This document shows positions 18,297 through 28,182 of a DNA stretch of 64,000 nt, piece after piece. The position numbers and the translations under genes were made by a program. A model generated the notes under the pieces. That model had not been told where the DNA came from. It saw nothing but the letters and a program-made list of their open reading frames with translations, and did not search any database. Numbering within the stretch: position 1 is the stretch's first letter; each line of letters begins with the position of its first letter. Origin of the DNA: Aurantiochytrium sp. KH105 (lineage: Eukaryota; Sar; Bigyra; Thraustochytrida; Thraustochytriidae); assembly GCA_003116975.1 (NCBI GenBank), contig BGKB01000163.1:1-64000 (forward strand). Reading direction: 5' to 3'.

Positions 18297-18795
18297 AGTG
18301 CATACTTTTCGGTGCCCATCTCACCTCCTTCATCGGCCCTTTGCTCCCTGTGTCGTGCACGAAAGGCTGTCTTGTCCGTCTATTCATGGACAGGAGAACA
18401 AAATCTAACGTTAGGAGAATGAAGACTTCGCAACACACGTGACTGACGATCTGTCACTAGGGTTTAGAAAGAAGATGAGAAAAGCACATGCTGGGGTGAC
18501 AGTGAGGCTAAACTAAGTGCTGCAGCCAAGATCGTGATATTCGACAAGTGTTGTGTGGTACACCCAAAATTTAGATTTGGCCAAGCAGAGACCCTTTTCT
18601 CGACTCTTTCGCAATCAGGCTTGCCTCACATAACAGTATGAAGTTCGTGAGGTTTTTGTTTTGTTTTTTGAAAATGAGCTAGAGCTACAAAAGCAATGCA
18701 TTCAGGCACTTACGACCTCGGACGCGATTTCTCCCAAAAGAGAAGAGACTCTTTCATTCTTTACTCTCTCTCTCTCTCTCTCTTCGTTTCCTTTC
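18297..18795. other. Convergent intergenic region
   Basis: 3' flanks of sideroflexin (+) and the Mad3 homologue (-). A (CT)n tract lies at about 18766-18783. No gene seen. Confidence 0.45.
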
Positions 18796-21327
18796 TTAGT
18801 GATGCCTGGACATCGATGAATTCACAGATTCGTCAGCCTCGCCAGTTGACTCCAAGATGGCTTCCAACGGCGCAAATGAGAGAGTGGACACATCGCCGTT
18901 GCCCTCGTCAGCGTCCTCGTCTTCAGCCTCGCTAAAGATGGCAAAGGGTTTCCGAGACCTTGGCGGATCCTGCTCCAGCTTTTCGCTGGCCATGTCGCTG
19001 TCGCCAAAAATGGAGAATGGCTTCGTAGGCCGAGACGCCGGCGCTTCCTGCTCCTCCCCCCCCTGCTCCTCCAGACCAGCTTCTTCGCCGCCAAAGATCG
19101 AGAAAGGTTTGTTTGCTCTGGACGTGCTTTTGCTTGTAGGCTGGAAATCAGCATCTGCGACTGAATCCGCTGACGTGCTGTCCCCAAAAATTGAAAACGG
19201 TTTGCTTGGTCGCTGGACTGTTTCCTCGTGCCTCGAATCATCCTCATCGCTTCCAAAGATTGAGAATGGCTTACTTGGCCGCGATGCGTCCGCACCGTCA
19301 TGCATTTCGGGGTCTCGAGCATCCTCGTGCGATGATGTGCTGTCTCCAAAAATCGAGAATGGTTTGCGTTCCGAAGTGTGAGACTTGCCCTCTTCCTCGT
19401 CACCACTAGCAGCGCTCTCTCCACCTGCGTCACCGAAAATCGAAAACGGACGGCGTGCCTTTGGAGAGGGCGCATCATTAACTCCGGCTGTGCTCTCGGT
19501 ATCACCCTTTACATGGGCTTCATTATCAAAGATAGAGAACGCTTTGCGCAAAGGTTCGGCAGCCACCTCTTTGTGTTGCTTTGAAGAACCCTTGTGTGCT
19601 GGCGAATCTTCCGCGCCAAAAATAGAAAACGGAGTGGCACCAGTTCTGCAACTCAATGTCTCCTCTCCAGTACCGCGGGCCTTGGCTTCTTGTCTTTGGT
19701 CATCCTCATCATGCAGCTCGTAAAAGCTCTCTGCCATTGCATCACGGGCCTTTTCTGTGTTGTGGTCTCCATCCTCACTGTCGTTGTTGCTCTTCTTCGT
19801 AGACTTGCCCTCGGCAGACGCGCGCTTCATGCTCGGGGACCCGAACATCTCAAACATATCGTCCAGCGCAAGTCTCGTGTTGATGGTCATATCTTCCTGA
19901 TCAGCGACGTCGAGAGCCTCCTTCACATCGGCAGGACTTTCAGGCTCGGAGACTCTGGACTTCTCGGGCTTGTGTCTGGACTCTTGCTTGGGGGGCGCCG
20001 CGTGAGAGGGCGTTTCCACAGTTCGTGTGGTCTGAGGCGGTTTCTTGGCGTCAAAATTCTGTAGAGGCTTCTTCATGAGCATTTCAGCCTCCGATTTCTC
20101 AGCCTTTGCCCTCACCTTGAGTCCTGCGCCTTCCTCAATGCTGGATCGCGGCGAGCGAACTCCACCCGGACCATCTTCCACGTAAATGTCAAACTTGGGT
20201 TCTGCGTCAGCGTCCTGCCCATCAGTAGCACCTCGTTCGTCCCGCGTAGGCCGTCGCGCTGGAGCAGTACGTCCTGGTCCAAATCCTTGATGTGTCCAAG
20301 GCGCAGGGTCGAGTGCGTTTTCCTTTTGCAAGTCGCTCACGCTCGCCAGATGCTTCCAGCCCGGGCCGTCATCTCGCGCGGCGCTGTCGGAAGCACGATT
20401 TTCGTCACCCCAGTCGTCCTTCCGCCAGGGATCAGCAGAGGACGTTTGCTCGAAAATAGCAAAGCGGGAGCCCGCGCGGTCTGCCTGCGCATTGGCCTCA
20501 TTTCCAGAAGTGGAAACACCAAGGCCTGGTCGTCCCGAAATATTCGGATTGGCCGCTGCAGCACGTCGAGAGTTAGCAGCAGGACGATGCATGGAGGCAG
20601 CCTCGCTACGAGAAATGGTCTGCAGGGACCTTGCACGGGAGGCCTCGGCCTCTTCGGTCTCAGGGTCAGTCTCACCGTTCCGTTCGCGCTCTGCCTGCTC
20701 GAGCCAGCGACGGCTCATCCGGCGCTGAAATTCACGATGTCGCTTTTTGAGCAACTCGACCGGAGTGGCTTGTTTCTCGAGGCCCACAGAGTACGCCTTG
20801 TCCGCGAGGGGAAAGTCGCCTCGTCGTTCGGCGGTCCAGGCTGTGGCCACATAGTAGAGCGCGAGCTTCTCGCCAATTTTGTTTTCTCGCAGGTACTTGA
20901 AGACTGACGATGGATTCGTGAGCAAATCAGCATACCCGATCCAGACCTTGAGGTACTTTTCATTATTTTTGTATCGCTCGTCACCCTTGAACTCGCGCGT
21001 GCACCTTTCGAGCAACGAAAGGAGGTCATTGCTTCCCGAGGGAAAGTTGTCTTGCGTCCATTTGATGTAGCGAATCCACGTGCTTAGAGGGTCTTCCATG
21101 GGGCCATCGCTTGTGGCTTGTGCGAGCGCCTCTTCAAAGGCCTCTTGTTCTTGGGCCAGCTTTGCCTTGCGGTTTGCGATTTCGCTTTGCGCCCCGAAGG
21201 GCTTGAGCTTTTTCGGGTCGCGCCCGCGCTTGATTGGCATTGCGTTTTCCTTGCATTGCTCCCAGGCTTCTGCGTCCACGCCGCCGCCCTGCGCGGCGGC
21301 GGCGTTGCTATTCTCCACGTCGGGCAT
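18796..21327 (-). CDS. MAD3: Mad3/BubR1-type spindle checkpoint protein with ABBA-motif array
   Basis: An 843-residue MadBub-family protein without a kinase domain. The ATG at 21327 is the first in frame. KEN box 1 (CKENAMPIKRGRDPKKLKPF) is at residues 26-28, in the context needed for mitotic checkpoint complex assembly. The Mad3/BUB1 homology-I (TPR-like) domain spans about 70-205 (LSTWIRYIKWTQDNFPSGS, WIGYADLL, LREN.IGEKLALYYVA, GVGLEKQA-type end). An FAIFEQ motif at ~289 precedes KEN box 2 (QKENALDP, 335-337), the known ABBA-KEN2 arrangement. A TINTRLALDDMFEMF block resembles a conserved MadBub motif. Nine further FSIF(G/D/S) motifs then fall between residues ~567 and ~800. The protein should bind Cdc20 and inhibit the APC/C until kinetochores attach. 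Confidence 0.93.
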   Translation of the reverse strand: MPDVENSNAAAAQGGGVDAEAWEQCKENAMPIKRGRDPKKLKPFGAQSEIANRKAKLAQEQEAFEEALAQATSDGPMEDPLSTWIRYIKWTQDNFPSGSNDLLSLLERCTREFKGDERYKNNEKYLKVWIGYADLLTNPSSVFKYLRENKIGEKLALYYVATAWTAERRGDFPLADKAYSVGLEKQATPVELLKKRHREFQRRMSRRWLEQAERERNGETDPETEEAEASRARSLQTISRSEAASMHRPAANSRRAAAANPNISGRPGLGVSTSGNEANAQADRAGSRFAIFEQTSSADPWRKDDWGDENRASDSAARDDGPGWKHLASVSDLQKENALDPAPWTHQGFGPGRTAPARRPTRDERGATDGQDADAEPKFDIYVEDGPGGVRSPRSSIEEGAGLKVRAKAEKSEAEMLMKKPLQNFDAKKPPQTTRTVETPSHAAPPKQESRHKPEKSRVSEPESPADVKEALDVADQEDMTINTRLALDDMFEMFGSPSMKRASAEGKSTKKSNNDSEDGDHNTEKARDAMAESFYELHDEDDQRQEAKARGTGEETLSCRTGATPFSIFGAEDSPAHKGSSKQHKEVAAEPLRKAFSIFDNEAHVKGDTESTAGVNDAPSPKARRPFSIFGDAGGESAASGDEEEGKSHTSERKPFSIFGDSTSSHEDARDPEMHDGADASRPSKPFSIFGSDEDDSRHEETVQRPSKPFSIFGDSTSADSVADADFQPTSKSTSRANKPFSIFGGEEAGLEEQGGEEQEAPASRPTKPFSIFGDSDMASEKLEQDPPRSRKPFAIFSEAEDEDADEGNGDVSTLSFAPLEAILESTGEADESVNSSMSRHH
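18931..19637 (-). repeat. Nine coding repeats of the FSIF (ABBA-like) motif
   Basis: Copies lie near 19615-19637, 19523-19545, 19433-19453, 19344-19366, 19252-19272, 19183-19203, 19091-19110, 19001-19023 and 18931-18951. The core reads (K/R/T)(P/A)F(S/A)IF(G/D/S) followed by acidic or Ser residues, spaced about 20-45 residues apart in disordered acidic sequence. Confidence 0.95.
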
Positions 21328-21954
21328 GCTGGCCGTGACGCCTTTCAGGTTTTGCGTTTTGTTGTTTGTCTGTTTCAAAGTTGTCTGTCCGAGTCTATGT
21401 CTGGCTGCTGACAAGAGCGAAGTCTCGGTTCACGCGTACTCCTCGAGCCTGTCGGCTATCTGTTTGCCGCCTCCGTGACGGCAAAGACCTCGCGTCTGCA
21501 ATGGGAGTCTCCGGGAATGGAGATCGGGAGGGCGGCAAGAATCACTAGGCCCGCCCGCACGCACGCACGCACTCATTTGTTCATTCATTCGCACAAGCAC
21601 TCATGTTACTATACGATGATAACCGTCGAGAATTTGCAATTCAAAGTGTGCACCGTGTCTGGTGAAAACGCACACAAAAGGAAGGGGCGTCTTTATAACC
21701 TGCAACAACTTGAAATGAGAATCGACTGGCGATGATAGCGGGTGATGGTGACAGCAACAGGCTTATCAAAAGTAGGGCATTTCCAGAGACGACGCTTTTA
21801 TTCAATTATTTTTTACGTAAAATAGGGATCAGATTATCAGGCAACGGCACTGACATAAAAGAAGAAGAAGAAGAAGATCATCCTCATCACTATCAACCAC
21901 AGCAAACAAGCACCGACCACCAGAAGTGAACGATCTCCAAGGAGGTCGTGCCTT
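21328..21954. other. 5' region of the Mad3 gene and 3' flank of the Dot1 gene
   Basis: No gene seen. It includes GCAC tetranucleotides near 21559-21571 and a (GAA)n run near 21862-21875. Confidence 0.45.
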
Positions 21955-23952
21955 CTAATCGTTAATTTCAATGACCTCTGGCTCAGAAGTAGACGAGGCC
22001 TTCTTGGAGATGATGGTTTTGCCGACCTTTGCCAATGAAGGTGACGAGAGGGGAGAAGAAGACCGCTCCGAACTCGGACTTGCAGTGCGCAAACAGTGAG
22101 CCATACTTGCACCTATAGCAGCAATTTTTGAGGGCATCGGAGGACGTGCTTTAGGCTTAGATTTCGACGCCGATTGTCTATCTTGCTTGACCTTGACAAG
22201 ATTCTTCTTTGTCAAAGACTGCTGCTTGACGCTGGGGCCGGTCAAATCCTGCATTGGGGTCGGCGCGGTCCGGCGTCGCGTAACATAACTCTCCCTCTGC
22301 ATTCCATTCGGATCCTCATCACACACTTCGCAAGAGGTAACAGGCTCGCCAGCCGCATTGAGGAGCTCATTGGCAAATGTGCAGCGCGAACAGGTCCACT
22401 TGTTGGCAATCTTCACGTACAGGGTGAGTTCGAGCGAATCCGTAGACCAATCTGTCGCAGAAGGCAACGTGCGAAAAGTTCGTCGACGAAATACTCGCGA
22501 AAGCTCGGCGCTTTCCAGTTCGTAGATGGGATCGAAGCAGATGAAACGAGATCCAAGCCCCACAGATCGGGCGAGAGCCGCCAGTTGCATATCGAGGGTC
22601 ATCGTCCCTGCCTTCACGCAGCGCACTCCAAAGGTTCCCTGCGCGTTATTCACAAAGAAGACGGTCGCCTTCGAGACCAGCTCCTGATTCTTTGGCGCTG
22701 TAAAGTCTCCGTGAATGAATAAGGTGGATCCAGGAGCAATCTTGGACGCTTGTGCAAAGTGCCGATGAAGGCGCTCGAGCTCCTTTGCCGTATCGTGGCG
22801 ACCGCCGAGGAGCTCAATGCCAATTGATGGACAGCCAACACATGAAGCGATCTGAAGGACGACTTGACCAATGCCAGAACCGATGTCGATGAACCGGTCC
22901 TTTCGAGTAATTTGGGCCTCTTGAATGCAGGTTTGTACCAAGTGTGAATTCGCGCGTCCATACTGGGCTCGAAATTGGTGTCCTGAGACAGACTCTGCAA
23001 GTGGGGCTCGATGGAAGTCATTCGAGCCCTCTCGGATCGAAGAGCACTCGAGCGCGCGCCAGCCTCCAAAGCTCATCACTGTCCGCTCTAACCATAGGTT
23101 CCAACCAGAATAGCTCAGATGCTGCGATGATTCGTCGAGCATACTTGCAATTTCAGAATCAGTCCACGTCAGCGGCTCGGGGCTGACCAAGTCTTTGCGA
23201 ACGGATGCGGATCTTGACGTCCTTGACCGCGGACGCTGCGCCTCCTGATCGGAGCCAATGCGGACAGTTTCTGAGCTCGAGCTCACCTCAGATGCATGAC
23301 TCGCTTTCGATATTGATTCTGCCTCACCTAGTGCACATGGGTCGACCTTGCTAGTAGTGGTGGTTGAAGTTGTGGTGGTGATGCTTGTAGAAGTAGCAGC
23401 GAGTATTTGATGAGCTGGCCTTTTGCGTGTGGGCGTCGGGAGTCCGTCTTGGTTCGTTTGGTGGTGAGGTGGCGTGAAGGGGCTCCGTGAGGGACTCGAG
23501 CTTTCGTATACGCCACCATCCGCGCGCATCCTTTTGCTAGCGCTGCTTGCTCTTTTAACAGGCGTCGCTGCCCGGCACGCGTCCGAACTTGATTCGTTGT
23601 TTGTTTGGTCTAGCATGTCTGCACCAACCAGGGCTTCTAAAGCGCGACTTTCCTTGTCGGTGAATCCATCGGTCTTTTTCTCTTTCTTCTTCTTCTCCTC
23701 TTGCGACATTTCATTGCTCGATTGGTAGACGGCAAAAGCGAGGACTACGTTTTCACGCTCGTTCACCCAGGTTTCGACGTCGTTTTTCTTCTTGAAATAG
23801 TCGATACCTTCTTCAAGATGTTCAATCAGGAGACCAAACCTCTTGACCTTGGACGTTGGGCGCACGTACAGGAAGCCGCCGCCGTCTCCATCCTCGATCA
23901 TGGCCCATCCTTGATTCTCAAGAAACGGAAACAGCTTTTCAAATTTGGCCAT
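21955..23952 (-). CDS. Dot1-like histone H3K79 methyltransferase with RanBP2 zinc finger
   Basis: A 665-residue protein. The N-terminal ~65 residues (FLENQGWAMIEDGDGGGFLY, then RP..K and GIDYF) resemble a GW...YxxP...GxDYF module common in stramenopile nuclear proteins. A Ser/Thr-rich linker with basic patches follows. The catalytic region (about 250-505) has the DOT1 SAM-binding motif DIGSGIGQVVLQIA (356-369), SIGIEL, a GDFT motif, and FVNNAQGTFG in place of the usual VNN.AFG active-site loop. A RanBP2-type zinc finger follows at about 519-545: W-T-C-x2-C, then C-x2-C (SCEVC). DOT1 methylates nucleosomal H3K79. The zinc finger suggests an added RNA- or ubiquitin-binding role; that is inference. 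Confidence 0.88.
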   Translation of the reverse strand: MAKFEKLFPFLENQGWAMIEDGDGGGFLYVRPTSKVKRFGLLIEHLEEGIDYFKKKNDVETWVNERENVVLAFAVYQSSNEMSQEEKKKKEKKTDGFTDKESRALEALVGADMLDQTNNESSSDACRAATPVKRASSASKRMRADGGVYESSSPSRSPFTPPHHQTNQDGLPTPTRKRPAHQILAATSTSITTTTSTTTTSKVDPCALGEAESISKASHASEVSSSSETVRIGSDQEAQRPRSRTSRSASVRKDLVSPEPLTWTDSEIASMLDESSQHLSYSGWNLWLERTVMSFGGWRALECSSIREGSNDFHRAPLAESVSGHQFRAQYGRANSHLVQTCIQEAQITRKDRFIDIGSGIGQVVLQIASCVGCPSIGIELLGGRHDTAKELERLHRHFAQASKIAPGSTLFIHGDFTAPKNQELVSKATVFFVNNAQGTFGVRCVKAGTMTLDMQLAALARSVGLGSRFICFDPIYELESAELSRVFRRRTFRTLPSATDWSTDSLELTLYVKIANKWTCSRCTFANELLNAAGEPVTSCEVCDEDPNGMQRESYVTRRRTAPTPMQDLTGPSVKQQSLTKKNLVKVKQDRQSASKSKPKARPPMPSKIAAIGASMAHCLRTASPSSERSSSPLSSPSLAKVGKTIISKKASSTSEPEVIEIND

Positions 23953-25041
23953 GTTTTCTATTGAACCCTCGTTACTTGATGCCGTCGCCGCCTCCGCCGC
24001 TGCCGCGCCGCTCTAGTACGTCGTGATGCGCACCACACCTTTACACTCTATACTCCGCGTGCTTTCGCTCGTGTGCGCGCGCGAGACGTTTGATTGACTA
24101 TGAGTAAGTCCTCAACCAGCAAGCCTTCGCGCCTCCGCCGGTGGTTAGCGCGCTGGCGAAGAGGTTGCGCCTCCGACAACACAAATGCGCTCTTCCGTTG
24201 CCGGCCGGCCGGCCGGCCCCGGCCTCAGCCTTCGCGGCAGAACGCGCCTGTGCGCACGACTGCGCGACAGCGCGACAGCGCACGGCCTCGTCGCGCACGC
24301 GCGCGTCCACCTGCCGGCGCGCTCGCTCGCACACGCGATTGGAGTTTTGCTCGATAAGAGCCCAAGGCCCTGCTTTCTGTCGAGCTCTGAGACGTTCGCA
24401 GAGCGAGGCGTAAACTTTGTGGCGGTGGAGGACGGCCATATCGGCTGCAGACTGCCAAGTGTTCACAAGGTTGGAGAGATCCCCATTATTGAAAAAGGTG
24501 GTCATCAGCATGAGTATCTGCATCTGCATGTGTATCTGCATGCATTTTACTCCATCTCATACAGTTACATACTCGACGTGAAATTAAAGTGGTGCGGAAG
24601 AAGGCTCGCGCTTGCGTCGTGGTAGCCATGTCGAATTGGCGATTGGTACACTAGGAAGACCATGATATCGACCATTATGGGAGAACCAAGCTCACGCATT
24701 GAATGTATGCTTCAAACAAACGAACGAATGAACGAAAGCATCCCTCTCTATCAGAGTTCGCTCGTGAAGTCTTCGTCAAACGAGGACGAACAGCAAACAT
24801 TGCCGCGCGGCCATGGACCACTCGATATTAGTAAATGTTCCAAAATAGAGAGTGCAATTAGGGCATCTCTGTTCATTGTTTACAGATCTGTTCGCCGAGT
24901 CAGGAATCTACGAGGTTTACACGCACACGGGACGGAGTATCTCCCTGTGCGCGGCAAATACCCTTACCTTGTTTGCGCACCGGTAGGTGAAGAAAAGGAT
25001 ACGACAGGCAGGGTCATGGCGCGAACGCAATTTCTTTCAGT
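23953..25041. other. Intergenic region, no gene called
   Basis: This 1.09-kb gap separates the Dot1 start from the 3' end of the Sec14-like gene. A GC-rich patch at 24200-24340 contains a GGCCGGCCGGCCGGCC palindrome near 24204. An open frame on the minus strand (24098-24541) reads helical sequence without recognisable domains; I leave it uncalled. Confidence 0.4.
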
Positions 25042-26658
25042 TCAAGCCTTCTTGGCTTCCTCCTTGAAGACGCGGTAAAGCAAGGTGCGAGACCACCAGT
25101 TGGGATGCTCCCACACGGCCTGAATTTCGCCATCCGCGGGACAGTCGACCGTACCGCTGACAACCGAGCCATTACTACATTCTGCCTCGGTAAAGGCACG
25201 CGAAGGGACGAGTTCGACGGGTTCCTGAGCATTTGCCGTAGGTTTGAACACGAGCTTGAACGTGATATTGCCCGCGGGCCTCGTGAAGAAGCGATACGTG
25301 ATGAAGTCGCCCGATTCAACAGACAAGACTTCCTCGACGCTGGTTCCACTCGCCATCTCCTTTTCCGTAAAGGGGTTTTCCAGAGAAAGGCACGGAGGCC
25401 CTGTGCCGCCAAGCTCTGCTGGGAGCTGGTCCTGCTCAACGAGTTCAGCGAGTCTGGCTTTCCAGGATTTTTCGTCGCCAAAAATCTCGATTTTGCTGAC
25501 CGTACGGGGGTCGAGGAATCCCTTGATCATCTTCCATGTGACCTGGAAAATGGCCGGGGCATTAATGATGAGCATCTTTCCCATGGTTTCCGGATAATTG
25601 TTGCTATCGACTTCAGCAACGCACTTGACAAAGTTGAGCGTGTCCGAGTTAAGCTTGGCCATGGTGAGTCCGCGCAGGTCAAGAATCGAAAGCGTCTTGT
25701 TAATGGTGCGCTGAAAGAGCTCCGTGCTCTCGGCGTACTTGTCTTGGAGCTCTTCCATCAGACATACGTGGTACTTTGTGAATTTTTCGTTCGTCGTCAA
25801 GCAGTGCAGAGCGGTGAGGTCGACGCTGCCCGTCTGCTCGTACCAGATACTGCGCGCGAAGGAAGAGAGGAAAGGGGGAATCGGCTGGTCAGTCTTTTCT
25901 GTTTCCGAAATTGCTCTGCACAGAGCTGGCTGTGCAGATAGCTTGATACTGTTGCGGGTGGTGGTGGTGGTGGTGGTGGTGGTGGTGGTGGCGGCAGTGA
26001 AAACTTACGGCCTACCTTCCTTGCAATGACCGGCATAACCCCCTCTGTAGAACTGCTTGACCTCGAGCTCGTCTGCCTGAAGGCACGCGGACTTGCCCTC
26101 GGCGACCCACTTGGACGCGTTTTCGGACCTCCATCGAATGGCGTCCTCGATACATTTAAGCGTGTTCCCGAGGTCGAACTTGCGGGCCTGCAGGAACCTC
26201 TGCAAAGCCTCGTCGAGGGGCTCCTTCTTGAAGCAGATGACGTTCAGGTCAAGTCCTTTTTCCGCGGCGCGTTCCTCGATCTGCTTCTTACTGTGCACCT
26301 CGCCAGCGTCAGCGTCGTTCGCACGTACGGCAGCCAGTCAGCCAGCCCGTCAGTCAGTCAGTCACCCCGTCGATCGTTCCTTCCCTCCACACGGTGTCCT
26401 CCCCGCCTGCCTCGCGCGCCCTGCCTTGGTTCTCCTCCTGCCGCGCGGCCCCGCCGTCGCCAGCGTGTCGCCGTGGCGCTCCCTCGCCATGCAGAACCTC
26501 GTTTCCGCGTCAGGCCTCTCTCTGGGCGTCGGCCGGTCGGTCGGATCGCGCCGCTCGCTCGCGCGGCCGCCCGGCCTCCGCGCCCGCGCCTCGCCGCGCT
26601 CGCCTCCGCTCCGCACGTACAGCTGCGCGCCCTCCCGCGCGGCGTCCTCCTCCGCCAT
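25042..26658 (-). CDS. Sec14-like CRAL-TRIO lipid-transfer protein (three exons)
   Basis: Exons are 26621-26658, 26009-26290 and 25042-25849; introns are 330 bp (GTACGT...CACAG) and 159 bp (GTAAGT...CGCAG), both phase 2. The splice joins give AQLKKQIEER and GRPIWYEQTG. The product is 375 residues. CRAL-TRIO_N spans about 15-85 (LQRFLQARKFDLGNTLKCIE). The lipid-binding CRAL-TRIO domain (about 105-260) has GRPIWYEQTGSVDL, YPETMGKMLIINAPAIFQVTW, IKGFLDPRTVSKIEIFG and the end block LPAELGG. A GOLD-like beta domain closes the protein (about 280-375), as in SEC14L/patellin proteins. The family moves phosphatidylinositol and other lipids between membranes. Exon 1 is short, but its ATG context, donor and phase all fit. 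Confidence 0.9.
25956..25990. repeat. (GGT)n in Sec14-like intron 2
   Basis: A run of about 11 GGT units ((ACC)n on the sense strand) lies 18-52 bases downstream of the donor of the intron at 25850-26008. Confidence 0.9.
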
Positions 26659-28182
26659 GCTGCGCCGCTGCTCCTCCGCTCTCGCTTTTCCGGCTCGGGC
26701 TCGCCTCGGTTCGGGCTCTGCTGTCTGTCTGTCTGTCTGCGCCGCCGAGGCACGGGTGCGGACCCACGAAGACACAGAGAGAGAGAGAGAGCCGGGCGCC
26801 GCTGCTGGCCGTCATGAAGGCTGGCAGGCGGCGGCGCTCGTGCGCCCTCCGCGCGCGGCGCTGCTGCCGCTGCTCGCCTCGCAGCGCCGCGCCGCGCCGG
26901 ACGCCATCGCCGGAGAACGAGGAGCGCAGCGGCCTCTTCAGGCGGGAGGCCAGGGCGGAGAGGCCGCCGCCGAGGTGCCCTGCCCTCACCGGACCGGGCC
27001 CTGGCTGGGAAGACAAACAAACGCACACGCGCACGAGACGCGTAAAGAGCGAGCGCAGGCAGCGGCGGCGTGCTTCACTCGAGCGCGGCTGGAGCCTCCG
27101 CGGCCAGCTGCCTGCAGATGCAGACGGACAGGCGAGGCGAGGCGAGGCGAGGCAGGGCAGGGCAGGGCAGGCTAAGCTTGCGCGTGGACCTGGTCACTTT
27201 TGGGGTGCTTTGGGGGGTGGGGAGGATGAGCCTCGAAAGTGAAGTGAGGTGAAGTGAACGAACGACGTGAGCCCTGCCTCGGCGGCGGCACGGCGCCCTG
27301 CCTCCGTGTCCCTCACGACTCCCTCTCTCTTGCAATGCACTGCCTTTGACACCTTCAGTGCTGCATTCTGCATCAATGCAGCTGCAGCAGCTTCACATGC
27401 GTCGTGATGATCCGCCTCACAGCACGACGCCAGTGGCCGCGGTGAGCCGCAGGTTGAGGCCAAGATTGAGGCGAAGGATACTTTTGTCGTGCAGGCCCTA
27501 GGCCCCGACTTACGAAAGAGCGGCCGCTGCCGCACCAGCCACACCAGCAGCAATGACACCAGGCAGCTTCGTCCGCATCCCTCTCCCGCGTGCGTCAGGC
27601 CATGCCATCTGCCACGGGCTGTCGACTTCCCGCGAGGAGAGGACACCAATGGCCGCGGCGCGGCACGCAGACGCTGACAGCCAGCCCAGCGACGCCTGCC
27701 TGCCGATCTTCGCCTCGCGTGGCGCCGAGTCGGCTTGACTGTGACAGTGACTCGGACGGCAGCGGAGCCCGCTCATGTCACGGCAATTTTGCTTGTAACT
27801 TGTACCAACGCGCACCCTCGGGGCACCTGCACGCTCCATGCCCCTGCACCGCTCAGTCTGGGGCGCGACAAACCTACTACTGCACACGAACGCGGGCCGC
27901 CGCGCGCCTTCTTGCCGGAGCTTCTCGCCGGAGCTTCTCCGCCGCCAGAGCGGATTGTGTGGAGGCCGTGCCGCCGAGGCAGACCGAGCTAGCTAGCTAT
28001 AGCTGTCTATCCAAAGCTATCTAGAGCTGGTTGCGCTTTGCGACGCTTTCTTTGGGAGCGACCAAGCGAGTCGCAGTCAGCCGCAGCAAAGCCGAGCGAG
28101 CAAAGCCCGAAAGCTGGAGCTCGCGGGAGGCAGCAGCGGCAGCAGCGCAGCGGCAGCGGCAGCGAGCAGCAGCGGCGGGGAG
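26659..28182. other. 1.5-kb divergent intergenic region
   Basis: It lies between the start of the Sec14-like gene (-) and the DUF2252 gene (+). It is GC-rich with repeats (GGCGA and GGCAG runs at 27131-27170, CAGCAG-type runs at 28128-28180). Open frames on both strands are Arg/Ala/Pro-rich with no domain. No RNA gene recognised. Confidence 0.45.

Noticed and set aside
24098-24541. 147-codon minus-strand frame with helical character
   Set aside because: A competing plus-strand frame of equal length overlaps it; no recognisable motif, and the Arg/Ala content follows from the local GC-rich sequence.
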